This document shows, piece after piece, positions 1 to 6,312 of a stretch of 64,000 nucleotides of DNA. Position 1 is the stretch's first letter, and the number at the start of each line of letters is the position of its first letter. Source of the DNA: Pseudomonas sp. N040 (GTDB lineage Bacteria > Pseudomonadota > Gammaproteobacteria > Pseudomonadales > Pseudomonadaceae); the NCBI RefSeq assembly GCF_015637705.1, contig NZ_JADOBE010000004.1, forward strand, positions 280,435 to 344,434, written 5' to 3'. The position numbers and the translations under genes are program-made. The notes under the pieces are model-generated. The model had not been told where the DNA came from. It made no database searches and saw only the letters and a list, made by a program, of their open reading frames with translations.

Positions 1-430
1 CCTGCTCGAAGGCTACCTCGGCCGGCAGTGCATAGCGCTGGGCATTGCGCTGCAGGTAGCGCTCCAGCTCGGCATCATCGATTGCATCCGAGAGTGCAGA
101 CTCCTCCGCCATCACCTCGACCTTCTGCGCCACCCGCCGGCGGATCACCGGGTCATCCCGGTCCAGCCCGAGGGCAACGCCTTCGCGGTACAGCAACTCT
201 TCACGCACCCGCGTATCCACCAGTGCCTTGAGTTCCTCCGGGGTTGGCGGACGCTGCCAGGTGGCCTGAAAACCCTGGGCCATCTCGTTGCTCATGGCCT
301 GGCTGATGACAACGCGCCGCTCGCTGCCGCCCGGCGGGCCAGCGACCAGGTCAAACAGCCCGAACAACAACAGTCCGAGAAACAGAAAATGCAGCAGTGG
401 TTCACGCAGGATCTTGCTCAACAATGTCAT
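1..430 (-). CDS. Parvulin-type peptidyl-prolyl isomerase, N-terminal part (truncated by window)
   Basis: The frame reads leftward from ATG at 430-428 and runs off the window start, leaving 143 complete codons. The N-terminus (MTLLSKILREPLLHFLFLG) has a hydrophobic membrane segment at about residues 12-30. An acidic and basic helical region follows, containing TWQRPPTPEELKALVDTRVR and LYREGVALGLDRDDPVIRRR. That pattern is typical of the SurA/PpiC-like N-terminal chaperone domain of membrane-anchored parvulin proteins. The catalytic PpiC domain would lie outside the window. The protein probably assists folding of envelope proteins in the periplasm. The family call is fairly secure, and activity cannot be judged from this fragment. 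Confidence 0.7.
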   Translation of the reverse strand, partial: MTLLSKILREPLLHFLFLGLLLFGLFDLVAGPPGGSERRVVISQAMSNEMAQGFQATWQRPPTPEELKALVDTRVREELLYREGVALGLDRDDPVIRRRVAQKVEVMAEESALSDAIDDAELERYLQRNAQRYALPAEVAFEQ

Positions 431-718
431 TGCCCCAGATGAAAGCGGGCAGAAATGACGCTACCCGTCGACGGTGTGTACTTGCAGTGCCGGCGGCCGG
501 TTTCGGCGCGAACCACAGACCGGCGCCACACAGCCCCTCGCACGGCGCGCCGATCATAGTGCGCGCACCCTGCCCGAGCAAACCAGCGGACAGCTTTGCT
601 GAGCGTTGTTTGTTGCTGCTTGTTGCTGCAGACAGGCTTGTGCCGGCCGGCCGGCGGCGACGGTGCAGGCCGCCTCGGAGTGCCACTGGAATGCCGGCAA
701 GCCGTGATGTTCTCGCAT
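431..718. other. Non-coding spacer upstream of the parvulin gene
   Basis: No convincing gene is visible. The open frames here on both strands lack ribosome-binding sites and recognisable protein features. A short direct duplication of a 9-base unit, tgttgctgc, sits at 611-619 and 621-629. The promoter of the leftward parvulin gene should lie in the left part of this stretch. Confidence 0.4.
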
Positions 719-753
719 GAAAAAGGGCGCAGCCCGCCAGGAGATGCGCCCTT
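719..753 (-). terminator. Intrinsic terminator of the DUF2860 gene
   Basis: Inverted arms AAGGGCGC (723-730) and GCGCCCTT (746-753) are followed on the minus strand by a run of five T. It lies just downstream of the leftward DUF2860 gene, whose stop is at 772. Confidence 0.8.
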
Positions 754-771
754 GCTGTACTCCCGAAGCAA

Positions 772-1794
772 TCAGAAGCTGTACATCATGCCCAGGTTGA
801 CGCTGGAAATACTGGTGTCGTAGAAGTCGATCTGGTTGTCCTGCTGGCCATAGGCAAACGTTCCCAGCGCCTTCCAGTCCTTCAGGCCGAACGGCTCGAG
901 ATAGGCCGCCGTGAGCGACACGCCATAGCTGTCCTGATCCTGCTTCTCGCCATAGACCGGGTTGTAGTCATCGCTGCTCATGGTCGCCAGAACCACGCTG
1001 GCGTTCAGCTGCCAGTCCTGCAGGCCGGTGTAGCCGTAGTCGAGCTGCATCATCGGGCCTGACATGGACATGGCATCGCCGTCCAGATCGTATTCCACAT
1101 AGCTGTAGGTGGAGGTGAAAAGACTGTATGGGCTGAGTTGGGCCACATAGCTGAAATCAATCTTGTTGAAATCGCCGTTGCGGTCCAGATCATTGATTTG
1201 CTCTGCAGTCAGGCCCAGGCCGCCATTGAGTGGCGCCGTGCTGCCGCTGAGTTCCTTGTCGATATCGATCTTGCGGTGGGTATAGGTCAGCTCGAAATCC
1301 GACTCGAGGATGTGCTCCCAGCCCAGGCGCATGCCTTTGCTGGTCTGATCGGTCTTGCTGCGATCGACGCCCACCACATAGGGATCCTTGTAGACTTCGC
1401 GCTCGGTCGAGGCGAGCAGGCTGGCGCGCAGGTTGCCGAGGCTGCCGATGCTCTGGCGCACGCCGAGGCCCAGCGAGGAATCCTGGGTGAGGAAGTCATC
1501 CAGCTCGGTACCGCCGAAGAACTGGGTGCGCGAGCCATCAAGGGTGTAGGACAGGTTGAAGGCCGGGGTAACGCGACCGTAGCTCTTGCTGTCCGGGGAA
1601 TCACTCACCGAGTCAATGCGCTCGTCGCTGACCTCGGTGCCACCAACGGTCGCCAGAGTGTTGCTCTCCATCGAATTGGAGGAGGCCCCCAGAAAGACGT
1701 AGCCAGCGAGGCCGGCTGTCTGTGGAATCCGGTCGTAGGCTTGCGCGCCAAAGGCCATGGCACTGCCTACCGCAATACTGAGCAACCTTTTCAT
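772..1794 (-). CDS. DUF2860-family outer-membrane beta-barrel protein
   Basis: A 340-residue protein beginning MKRLLSIAVGSAMAFGAQA, a typical Sec signal peptide with probable cleavage after AQA. The start at 1794 is preferred over the longer frame because GGGGAAG lies just upstream and the signal peptide begins there. The mature protein opens with IPQTAGLAGYVFLGASS, as in DUF2860 proteins. It consists of alternating short strands and turns and ends in aromatic VNLGMMYSF, a classic outer-membrane C-terminus recognised by the Bam machinery. The family has no settled function. The gene follows a structured leader with its own terminator-like hairpin, so conditional expression is possible. Confidence 0.75.
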   Translation of the reverse strand: MKRLLSIAVGSAMAFGAQAYDRIPQTAGLAGYVFLGASSNSMESNTLATVGGTEVSDERIDSVSDSPDSKSYGRVTPAFNLSYTLDGSRTQFFGGTELDDFLTQDSSLGLGVRQSIGSLGNLRASLLASTEREVYKDPYVVGVDRSKTDQTSKGMRLGWEHILESDFELTYTHRKIDIDKELSGSTAPLNGGLGLTAEQINDLDRNGDFNKIDFSYVAQLSPYSLFTSTYSYVEYDLDGDAMSMSGPMMQLDYGYTGLQDWQLNASVVLATMSSDDYNPVYGEKQDQDSYGVSLTAAYLEPFGLKDWKALGTFAYGQQDNQIDFYDTSISSVNLGMMYSF

Positions 1795-1912
1795 ATTGTT
1801 CTTCCCCGTGGGTTCAAGATGATTGAACAGCGCCAGCCTGGACGGGCTGATCGGCTGATGATGACAGACCCTCGTGCCGCTGACCAACTGCAGCAAGAAA
1901 AATCCCGGGGAC

Positions 1913-1937
1913 AAAAAAGGCCGCCCGTTGGGCAGCC
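1913..1937 (-). terminator. Terminator-like hairpin in the leader of the DUF2860 gene
   Basis: On the minus strand GGCTGCCC, a 3-base loop AAC and GGGCGGCC pair (one G-T wobble) and are followed by six T. It lies about 118 bases before the DUF2860 start. No recognised protein gene ends just ahead of it, so it either ends a small RNA or attenuates the downstream gene. Confidence 0.65.
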
Positions 1938-2165
1938 GTTTAATTTAAGCGCGGATAGAAGACCAGGCGGTTTGCCGCTGTACTGCAGGGGGACAGGCCC
2001 GCCCGGCGACCCGGTCTTCTTCTCACTCACCAAGCGCTTCGGCTCGACAAGCCTGCTCAAGGCAGGGCGGCGGGAGACCCAACAGACCACAGCTTGCCGG
2101 GCGCAGAACGCAGCTTCACGCAGGATCACTGCCACGTTAACCTTCCCACCAATCGTGCATGGTCA
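1938..2165 (-). ncRNA. Candidate structured leader or small RNA
   Basis: About 230 bases with no convincing protein gene. Arms AGAAGACC (1957-1964) and GGTCTTCT (2013-2020) enclose a smaller stem GCGG/CCGC (1967-1970 and 1975-1978), suggesting a branched fold. This sits immediately before the terminator-like hairpin at 1913-1937 when read on the minus strand. I could not match it to a known riboswitch class: no cobalamin-box or TPP-box sequence is visible. It could be a terminated small RNA or a 5' leader of the DUF2860 gene. Confidence 0.3.
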
Positions 2166-2201
2166 GGCTAAAAAGGCTGCCCTGCGCCAGCCTTTTTAGC
2201 C
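2166..2201. terminator. Long perfect hairpin, terminator of the cupin gene
   Basis: Perfect 14-base arms (2166-2179 and 2188-2201) with an 8-base loop. Each arm contains an internal run of five A or T, so it can act in either direction. It begins 3 bases past the stop of the leftward cupin gene. Confidence 0.75.
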
Positions 2202-2204
2202 AGC

Positions 2205-2753
2205 TTAGGCCGGGCGCTGCCAGAGGCCCGCTTCGATCATGCGCTCGACTGCGACAGGGGCAGCTTCAGCGGCTGGCGCATCCCCGACGATAATGGCCAG
2301 CAACAGCCCCTCGCTGGAACCTTCCGCCGCCTTCGCGCATTCAAAGCGGCGATGCACGCCGACCGGAATCGCGATGAAATCCAGGGGCGCAAGCAGCACA
2401 TGCTCATTGCCTTTTTCGCCTTCCCACTCCAGCTTCCAGGTACCGTTGATGGCCATGAACGTCTCGACCGTGTCATGGGCGTGCATCAGTACTCCCTTAC
2501 CCGGCTCAGCCGCGATAAAGGACATGCCAAAGCCGGCTTTCAGATGGGATATGGGTGCCTTGACTGCATCACCGAACGGCGAGAACTGCCCGCCCTCGCT
2601 GGGCTGCTCAAAGCCGAGAACATTGTAAAAAGCGCGTTTCCCCTCCGGCAAAACCATGTCCGGCAGCCCCGTATCGCAACGCTTCAGATCTTTGAAACGC
2701 GCAACGCAGGCAAGCATTTCGGCGGTACTGGGTTTGATGATGGCGATTGACAT
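2205..2753 (-). CDS. Cupin-domain protein
   Basis: A 182-residue soluble protein with one cupin barrel. Motif 1 is in GKGVLMHAHDTVETFMAING, supplying two His and one Glu as likely metal ligands at about residues 91-98. The second motif is LAPLDFIAIPVGVHRRF at about residues 122-138. A start at 2753 follows GAGGAGA. Cupins of this size bind a metal and may be small dioxygenases, isomerases or ligand sensors, and no substrate can be read from the sequence. It is divergently paired with a LysR regulator across a spacer holding a palindrome, so regulation by that protein is likely. Confidence 0.75.
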   Translation of the reverse strand: MSIAIIKPSTAEMLACVARFKDLKRCDTGLPDMVLPEGKRAFYNVLGFEQPSEGGQFSPFGDAVKAPISHLKAGFGMSFIAAEPGKGVLMHAHDTVETFMAINGTWKLEWEGEKGNEHVLLAPLDFIAIPVGVHRRFECAKAAEGSSEGLLLAIIVGDAPAAEAAPVAVERMIEAGLWQRPA

Positions 2754-2785
2754 GAGGAGACTCCTGTAAGTTGAAGGTAATCTAT

Positions 2786-2813
2786 TTGAGCACCGCTATT
2801 GGCGTATGCTCAA
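2786..2813. promoter_or_regulatory. Palindromic operator between cupin and LysR genes
   Basis: TTGAGCA (2786-2792) and TGCTCAA (2807-2813) form a perfect 7-base inverted repeat with a 14-base centre in the 103-base divergent spacer. LysR-type regulators usually bind interrupted dyads in exactly this position, controlling both their own gene and the divergent target. Confidence 0.6.
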
Positions 2814-2856
2814 TCAACCGCCATCAATACCTACATAACCCAAGCTGATTCCGTCT

Positions 2857-3798
2857 ATGAAGCGCAGCAACATCAATCTGCTCATTTGCCTGGACATGCT
2901 CCTCACGGAGAAATCCGTCACGCGCGCCGCCGAACGTCTGGAAATGAGTCAACCAGGCATGAGCAATGCCCTGGCCAGGCTTCGCGAATTGACGGGTGAC
3001 CCGTTACTGATCCGCTCTGGCAATGGTTTCATCCTGACCGAGCGCGCGCTGTCGCTGGCACAGAAGGTGCGCAGCGGCATCCAGCTGATGGAAGACATCT
3101 TCAGCAACGAGGGGCCGGTCAACCTCGCAAACGCGAAAGGAACCATCACACTGGCCGCCGCCGAATCCACCTCGATGGCCTTTGTGCCGGCACTGGCTGA
3201 GATCCTCGGCAAAACCGCGCCTGGCATGTCACTGAATGTCCGGGCGCCTGACCCGGAACACATCCGCGAGTGGTTGAGCGAAGGGGAGTGCGACATAGCC
3301 CTGGGGTATTTCCCCGATCTGCATCCGGACCTGCGACGAGCCCCTCTGTTCCAGCAACCACTGTCCTGCATCAGTGCCCGCGAGCGGACGCCGAATGGCA
3401 CGATTTCACGCTCCGAATACCTGGAGCGGCAGCATGTGGTGTTCGGCTCTCCGTTTTCACCACGCTCATCATTCGAGCAAATGCTCACGACTGAACTCGC
3501 GGCCGCTGGCTTCGAGCGCTTGCGCACGGTTCACGTATCGTCTGCGCTGCTGGCGCCGTACATAGTGTCCGGCTCCTCCCTCATCGCGACCATGCCGACC
3601 TGGTTCTGCCGGCACTATGCGAGTTTCCTCCCGCTGACCGTCTCGCCCTTGCCGTTCCAGGTCTCGCCGCTGGAGACGGACATGATCTGGCACGAGCGCA
3701 CGCATCGCCAGGCCGTGCATGTCTGGTTGCGCGACACCCTGCGCAGCATCATTCCCGGTGCCGCGGCAACCGGCATGGATATCCGGATGGAAACCTGA
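2857..3798 (+). CDS. LysR-family transcriptional regulator
   Basis: A 313-residue protein with the standard layout. A winged helix-turn-helix lies at about residues 5-65, with the recognition region SVTRAAERLEMSQPGMSNAL at 20-39. A linker helix follows, then a periplasmic-binding-protein-like effector domain from about residue 90. The N-terminus resembles the NodD/LinR-like branch (LLICLDMLLTEKSVTRAA). It is divergent from the cupin gene with a palindromic operator between them, so it probably controls the cupin gene in response to a small molecule. The effector is unknown. Confidence 0.9.
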   Translation: MKRSNINLLICLDMLLTEKSVTRAAERLEMSQPGMSNALARLRELTGDPLLIRSGNGFILTERALSLAQKVRSGIQLMEDIFSNEGPVNLANAKGTITLAAAESTSMAFVPALAEILGKTAPGMSLNVRAPDPEHIREWLSEGECDIALGYFPDLHPDLRRAPLFQQPLSCISARERTPNGTISRSEYLERQHVVFGSPFSPRSSFEQMLTTELAAAGFERLRTVHVSSALLAPYIVSGSSLIATMPTWFCRHYASFLPLTVSPLPFQVSPLETDMIWHERTHRQAVHVWLRDTLRSIIPGAAATGMDIRMET

Positions 3799-3900
3799 TC
3801 AGGTGCGCCTATAGCTGAATGCAATGCCGGCATTGCGCCAACTTGATGGTTGTCCCGCACAAGAATGACTACCGTCACTGCTCTTTTCAGGGGATGCAGC

Positions 3901-4647
3901 ATGTTTGACTGGACAGGTGAAGACAGTGTGCGCGACGGGGTGCGCTGCCGCACTTTTCGACCGCAATCCGAAGGTGGCCTGGCGTCAGCCGCGTTGTTTG
4001 ACCGCCCGCAAGCAGCCGCAGATAGCCGTGCGCCGATAATCCTGATGCAGCATGGCGGCAGCACCTGCAAGACCGGGCTGGATATATGGGATGTGGCGAC
4101 CGAACTGGTCGGCCGCCAAGGCTTGCGCCTGATCGCCCTCGACGGCCCCGTGCACGGGGCGCGCGCAGTGGGCATTGATCCTGGCGATGGCGCCTTGGTG
4201 CGTGCGCGTTTCTTTGAACTCTGGGGCTCGGATCCCGGGCATGTGCTGCCGTACGTCCAGCGCTGGCAGGCGCTGCTTGACGAGATTCAGGAAGCCCTGA
4301 ACGGTGTGCCATGCATGTGGCTTGGGCTGTCGATGGGCACAGCCTACGGTCTGCCGTTGCTGGCTATCGACAAGCGCATCGCGCGCGCCGTAGTGGGCAT
4401 GTGGGGCACCAGCTTCGTCAACTCCAGGCGCCTGGTCAGCGATGCGGCCGCGGTAAGCTGCCCGGTACTCTTCCAGCAGAAGTGGGACGACGAACTGTTT
4501 TCCCGCGAAGGGCAGCTGGAACTGTTTGATGCGCTGGGCACTGCCGATAAGCGCCTGCACGTCTACCCGGGAGGGCATGTCCGCCTGGGCACCGAGCAAC
4601 TGCAGGATATTGCCCGGTTTCTGCATGCCGATCAGCTGCAATCCTGA
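3901..4647 (+). CDS. Alpha/beta-hydrolase of dienelactone-hydrolase type
   Basis: A 248-residue protein. The start at 3901 follows AGGGG eight bases upstream. An in-frame start at 3850 would add 17 residues and lacks a good site. A core strand and oxyanion region appear as IILMQHGGSTCKTG. The nucleophile elbow is GLSMG, the acid region is near FQQKWDDELF, and the catalytic His is in YPGGHVRLG. These are the Ser-Asp-His elements of a serine hydrolase. No signal peptide is seen, so it is probably cytosolic. It lies downstream of the LysR gene in the same direction and 373 bases before the peptide cassette. The substrate is unknown, and a link to either neighbour is unproven. Confidence 0.75.
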   Translation: MFDWTGEDSVRDGVRCRTFRPQSEGGLASAALFDRPQAAADSRAPIILMQHGGSTCKTGLDIWDVATELVGRQGLRLIALDGPVHGARAVGIDPGDGALVRARFFELWGSDPGHVLPYVQRWQALLDEIQEALNGVPCMWLGLSMGTAYGLPLLAIDKRIARAVVGMWGTSFVNSRRLVSDAAAVSCPVLFQQKWDDELFSREGQLELFDALGTADKRLHVYPGGHVRLGTEQLQDIARFLHADQLQS

Positions 4648-4964
4648 ATCACCGCTGATTTACGGGGCATGACCGTGGTGACCGTTCGGCGCCACGGCGA
4701 TCGCCCTGCAGCATTCATGCTCAAGCTTCGCGCGCGCAGCCGGCAGGTGATGCACAGCCAGCTGATCGGCAGAGAGCCCCAACCCTGCAGAAGCTGGAGT
4801 GCCTTATCTGCTTGCTCGAATTGATCCAGCAAGCTGCTTGCGGGCTCCATCGGCGCACAGCCGCGCCGGTCAGCGACGGCACCTGCAGGCATGGCAACAA
4901 TTCTGCCGGATTTCACTCACTGCAGCGCCGGAAGCGCTTGACCGCTTCTGCAGGCAGGCTCGAC
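4648..4964. other. Spacer between hydrolase gene and peptide cassette
   Basis: No supported gene. A 51-codon frame from ATG 4669 to 4824 exists, but its site is poorly spaced and the product is featureless. The antisense frame across the region also lacks a credible start. The right end leads into the candidate promoter of the small peptide gene. Confidence 0.4.
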
Positions 4965-4992
4965 TTGCACTTCGAGGCGGGCAGTGTATTGT
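4965..4992 (+). promoter_or_regulatory. Candidate sigma-70 promoter of the small peptide gene
   Basis: TTGCAC (4965-4970) and TATTGT (4987-4992) are separated by 16 bases and lie 28 bases before the ATG at 5021. The spacing and boxes are acceptable for a housekeeping promoter. Assigned by eye only. Confidence 0.4.
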
Positions 4993-5020
4993 TTGCAATT
5001 CATCACCTGAGGGAATTCTA

Positions 5021-5149
5021 ATGACTGTCAAATTTGATATCGCCAAGCTACTGGGTTTCCGCATTTCTAGTGCGCATTCGGCCGGCGCAAAGACCGGGCT
5101 CAAGGCTGGAGTCAAGGTCGGCATGAAGGCCGGCGTCAAGCCCGTCTGA
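5021..5149 (+). CDS. Candidate RiPP precursor peptide with five Gly-x-Lys-x tetrads
   Basis: A 42-residue peptide with a good ribosome-binding site (GAGGGA, 6 bases before ATG). Residues 1-21 (MTVKFDIAKLLGFRISSAHSA) look like a leader, with an amphipathic FDIAKLLGF helix as a possible recognition element. Residues 22-41 are five perfect tetrads: Gly at 22, 26, 30, 34, 38 and Lys at 24, 28, 32, 36, 40. Val42 is the last residue. The repeat half has no acidic residue and no Cys, Ser, Asn or aromatic residue, and a single Thr. The next two genes encode an HExxH protein and an ATP-grasp protein, which is the reason for calling it a modified-peptide precursor. It matches no family I know. Alternatives are an unmodified cationic peptide or a small nucleic-acid-binding protein. 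Confidence 0.7.
   Translation: MTVKFDIAKLLGFRISSAHSAGAKTGLKAGVKVGMKAGVKPV
5084..5143 (+). repeat. Five 12-base tandem repeats encoding the Gly-x-Lys-x tetrads
   Basis: Each unit has the form GGn nnn AAG nnn. Lys is always AAG and the second codon of the last four units is nTC or ATG. Third-position and x-codon differences between units show the repeats are old enough to have diverged while the amino-acid pattern was kept, suggesting selection on the protein. Confidence 0.75.
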
Positions 5150-5211
5150 AGCAGGCCGGTCGCGCCCTGCATAGCCGCGCTGCTGGATAAATCCGCTCAA
5201 ATCAATTCCAG

Positions 5212-5246
5212 GCGACGCCGAAGGTCATTCGTCGTCGCTTTATTTT
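5212..5246 (+). terminator. Possible attenuating hairpin after the peptide gene
   Basis: GCGACG (5212-5217) can pair with CGTCGC (5233-5238) and is followed by a T-rich tail (ttattttg). It would be a weak, leaky terminator between the peptide gene and the enzyme genes, favouring excess precursor over enzyme. The 15-base loop makes this only a moderate candidate. Confidence 0.4.
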
Positions 5247-5286
5247 GTGCACGCCGCAGAACCATCCTGCCGAGGCTGGAAGGGAT

Positions 5287-6270
5287 ATGACCCAGTTTGA
5301 TTTCCATCCCGACGCCAGCCGCGCACTGTCCCTCGATCGCGGAATGCACCGCGAACTTGGCCTGAGCCTCAGGCACGTCTGCGAAGCCAGCAAAGACGCA
5401 ATACCATTCGACCGGATCGGCATGACCCGGCTGACCGAGCAGTTATCGGGATCCGGCGTTGTTTCGCCAGCTGTGTTCGCCCGCTATTACGAGCTTGTCG
5501 AAGCCATAACAGGCGATCGGTTTGACGATGCGCGACGGCTGTTTGACGAGCTGGTCCGGGTCAAGCCGATGCCGCAGACCCTGCAGGTGGTTACGCTGGG
5601 CGACCCCGCGCTGGGTGAAGAATCAGAGCGCTACACCCGCTTGATGAATGCCGATACGAGTATCGATCTGGGCTTCCTGCCGCCAGCCCCGGAGGTCGCC
5701 AGCGCTTTTCGTGAGCGCCTGGCTCGCGGCATGCAATTGCTGGATACCGCCCTGCCGGCGCTGGCTGGAGAGATTCGGGCGATCGTCCATCAGATTGTGA
5801 TCGTTGGCAGCGATCCCGCGGCGAAATTTCAGTTCGACGGCGGCTCTCACTATCAACTCTGGGGCGCTCTGTTCCTCAACGGAAACTTCCACCCTGACGA
5901 GATCGCCGTTGCGGAAGTGCTGGCACACGAGTCCGCACATAGCCTGCTTTTCGGCTTCTGTACCCATGAACCACTGGTCCGCAACGCCGACGAGGAACTT
6001 TTCAGCTCGCCACTGAGGGTCGACCAACGCCCCATGGACGGGATCTATCACGCCACCTATGTATCGGCGCGCATGCACTGGACCATGTCGCAACTGACCC
6101 ACAGCGATGCGCTCGACGCCCGGCAGAAGGCGCGTGCCCATGCCGCCGCCGAAGCCGATGCCAGGAATTTCGACGCCGGCTATGGCGTAGTGGCAGAACA
6201 CGCCATCCTGAGCGACCTGGGGCGCAGCCTCATGGCATCAGCCAAGGCATACATGGACTCGGTCCGCTGA
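5287..6270 (+). CDS. HExxH protein resembling alpha-ketoglutarate-type peptide beta-hydroxylases
   Basis: A 327-residue protein. The start at 5287 follows GGAAGGG, and a TTG-started longer frame from 5245 is less likely. The C-terminal half holds EVLAHESAHSLLFGF, with H214-E215-x-x-H218. About 35 residues later comes RPMDGIYHATYVSARMH, with His255 a plausible third ligand. This His-Glu-x-x-His plus R-P...H-A-x-Y arrangement is that of the HEXXH-motif proteins found beside peptide-maturation enzymes. Some of these were shown to be iron and alpha-ketoglutarate dependent beta-hydroxylases rather than peptidases. The N-terminal 130 residues are helical and may bind the peptide. It lies 137 bases after the small peptide gene and 42 bases before the ATP-grasp gene. 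A zinc peptidase role is the main alternative. Confidence 0.65.
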   Translation: MTQFDFHPDASRALSLDRGMHRELGLSLRHVCEASKDAIPFDRIGMTRLTEQLSGSGVVSPAVFARYYELVEAITGDRFDDARRLFDELVRVKPMPQTLQVVTLGDPALGEESERYTRLMNADTSIDLGFLPPAPEVASAFRERLARGMQLLDTALPALAGEIRAIVHQIVIVGSDPAAKFQFDGGSHYQLWGALFLNGNFHPDEIAVAEVLAHESAHSLLFGFCTHEPLVRNADEELFSSPLRVDQRPMDGIYHATYVSARMHWTMSQLTHSDALDARQKARAHAAAEADARNFDAGYGVVAEHAILSDLGRSLMASAKAYMDSVR

Positions 6271-6312
6271 CCGCCAAACCGCAATGAAGCCATATCCGCA
6301 TCTCGAGGCGAC

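Noticed and set aside
4669..4824. A 51-codon frame upstream of the peptide gene, considered as a second precursor
   Set aside because: The possible ribosome-binding site is only about one base from the ATG, the product has no repeat or leader-like pattern, and nothing ties it to the cassette.
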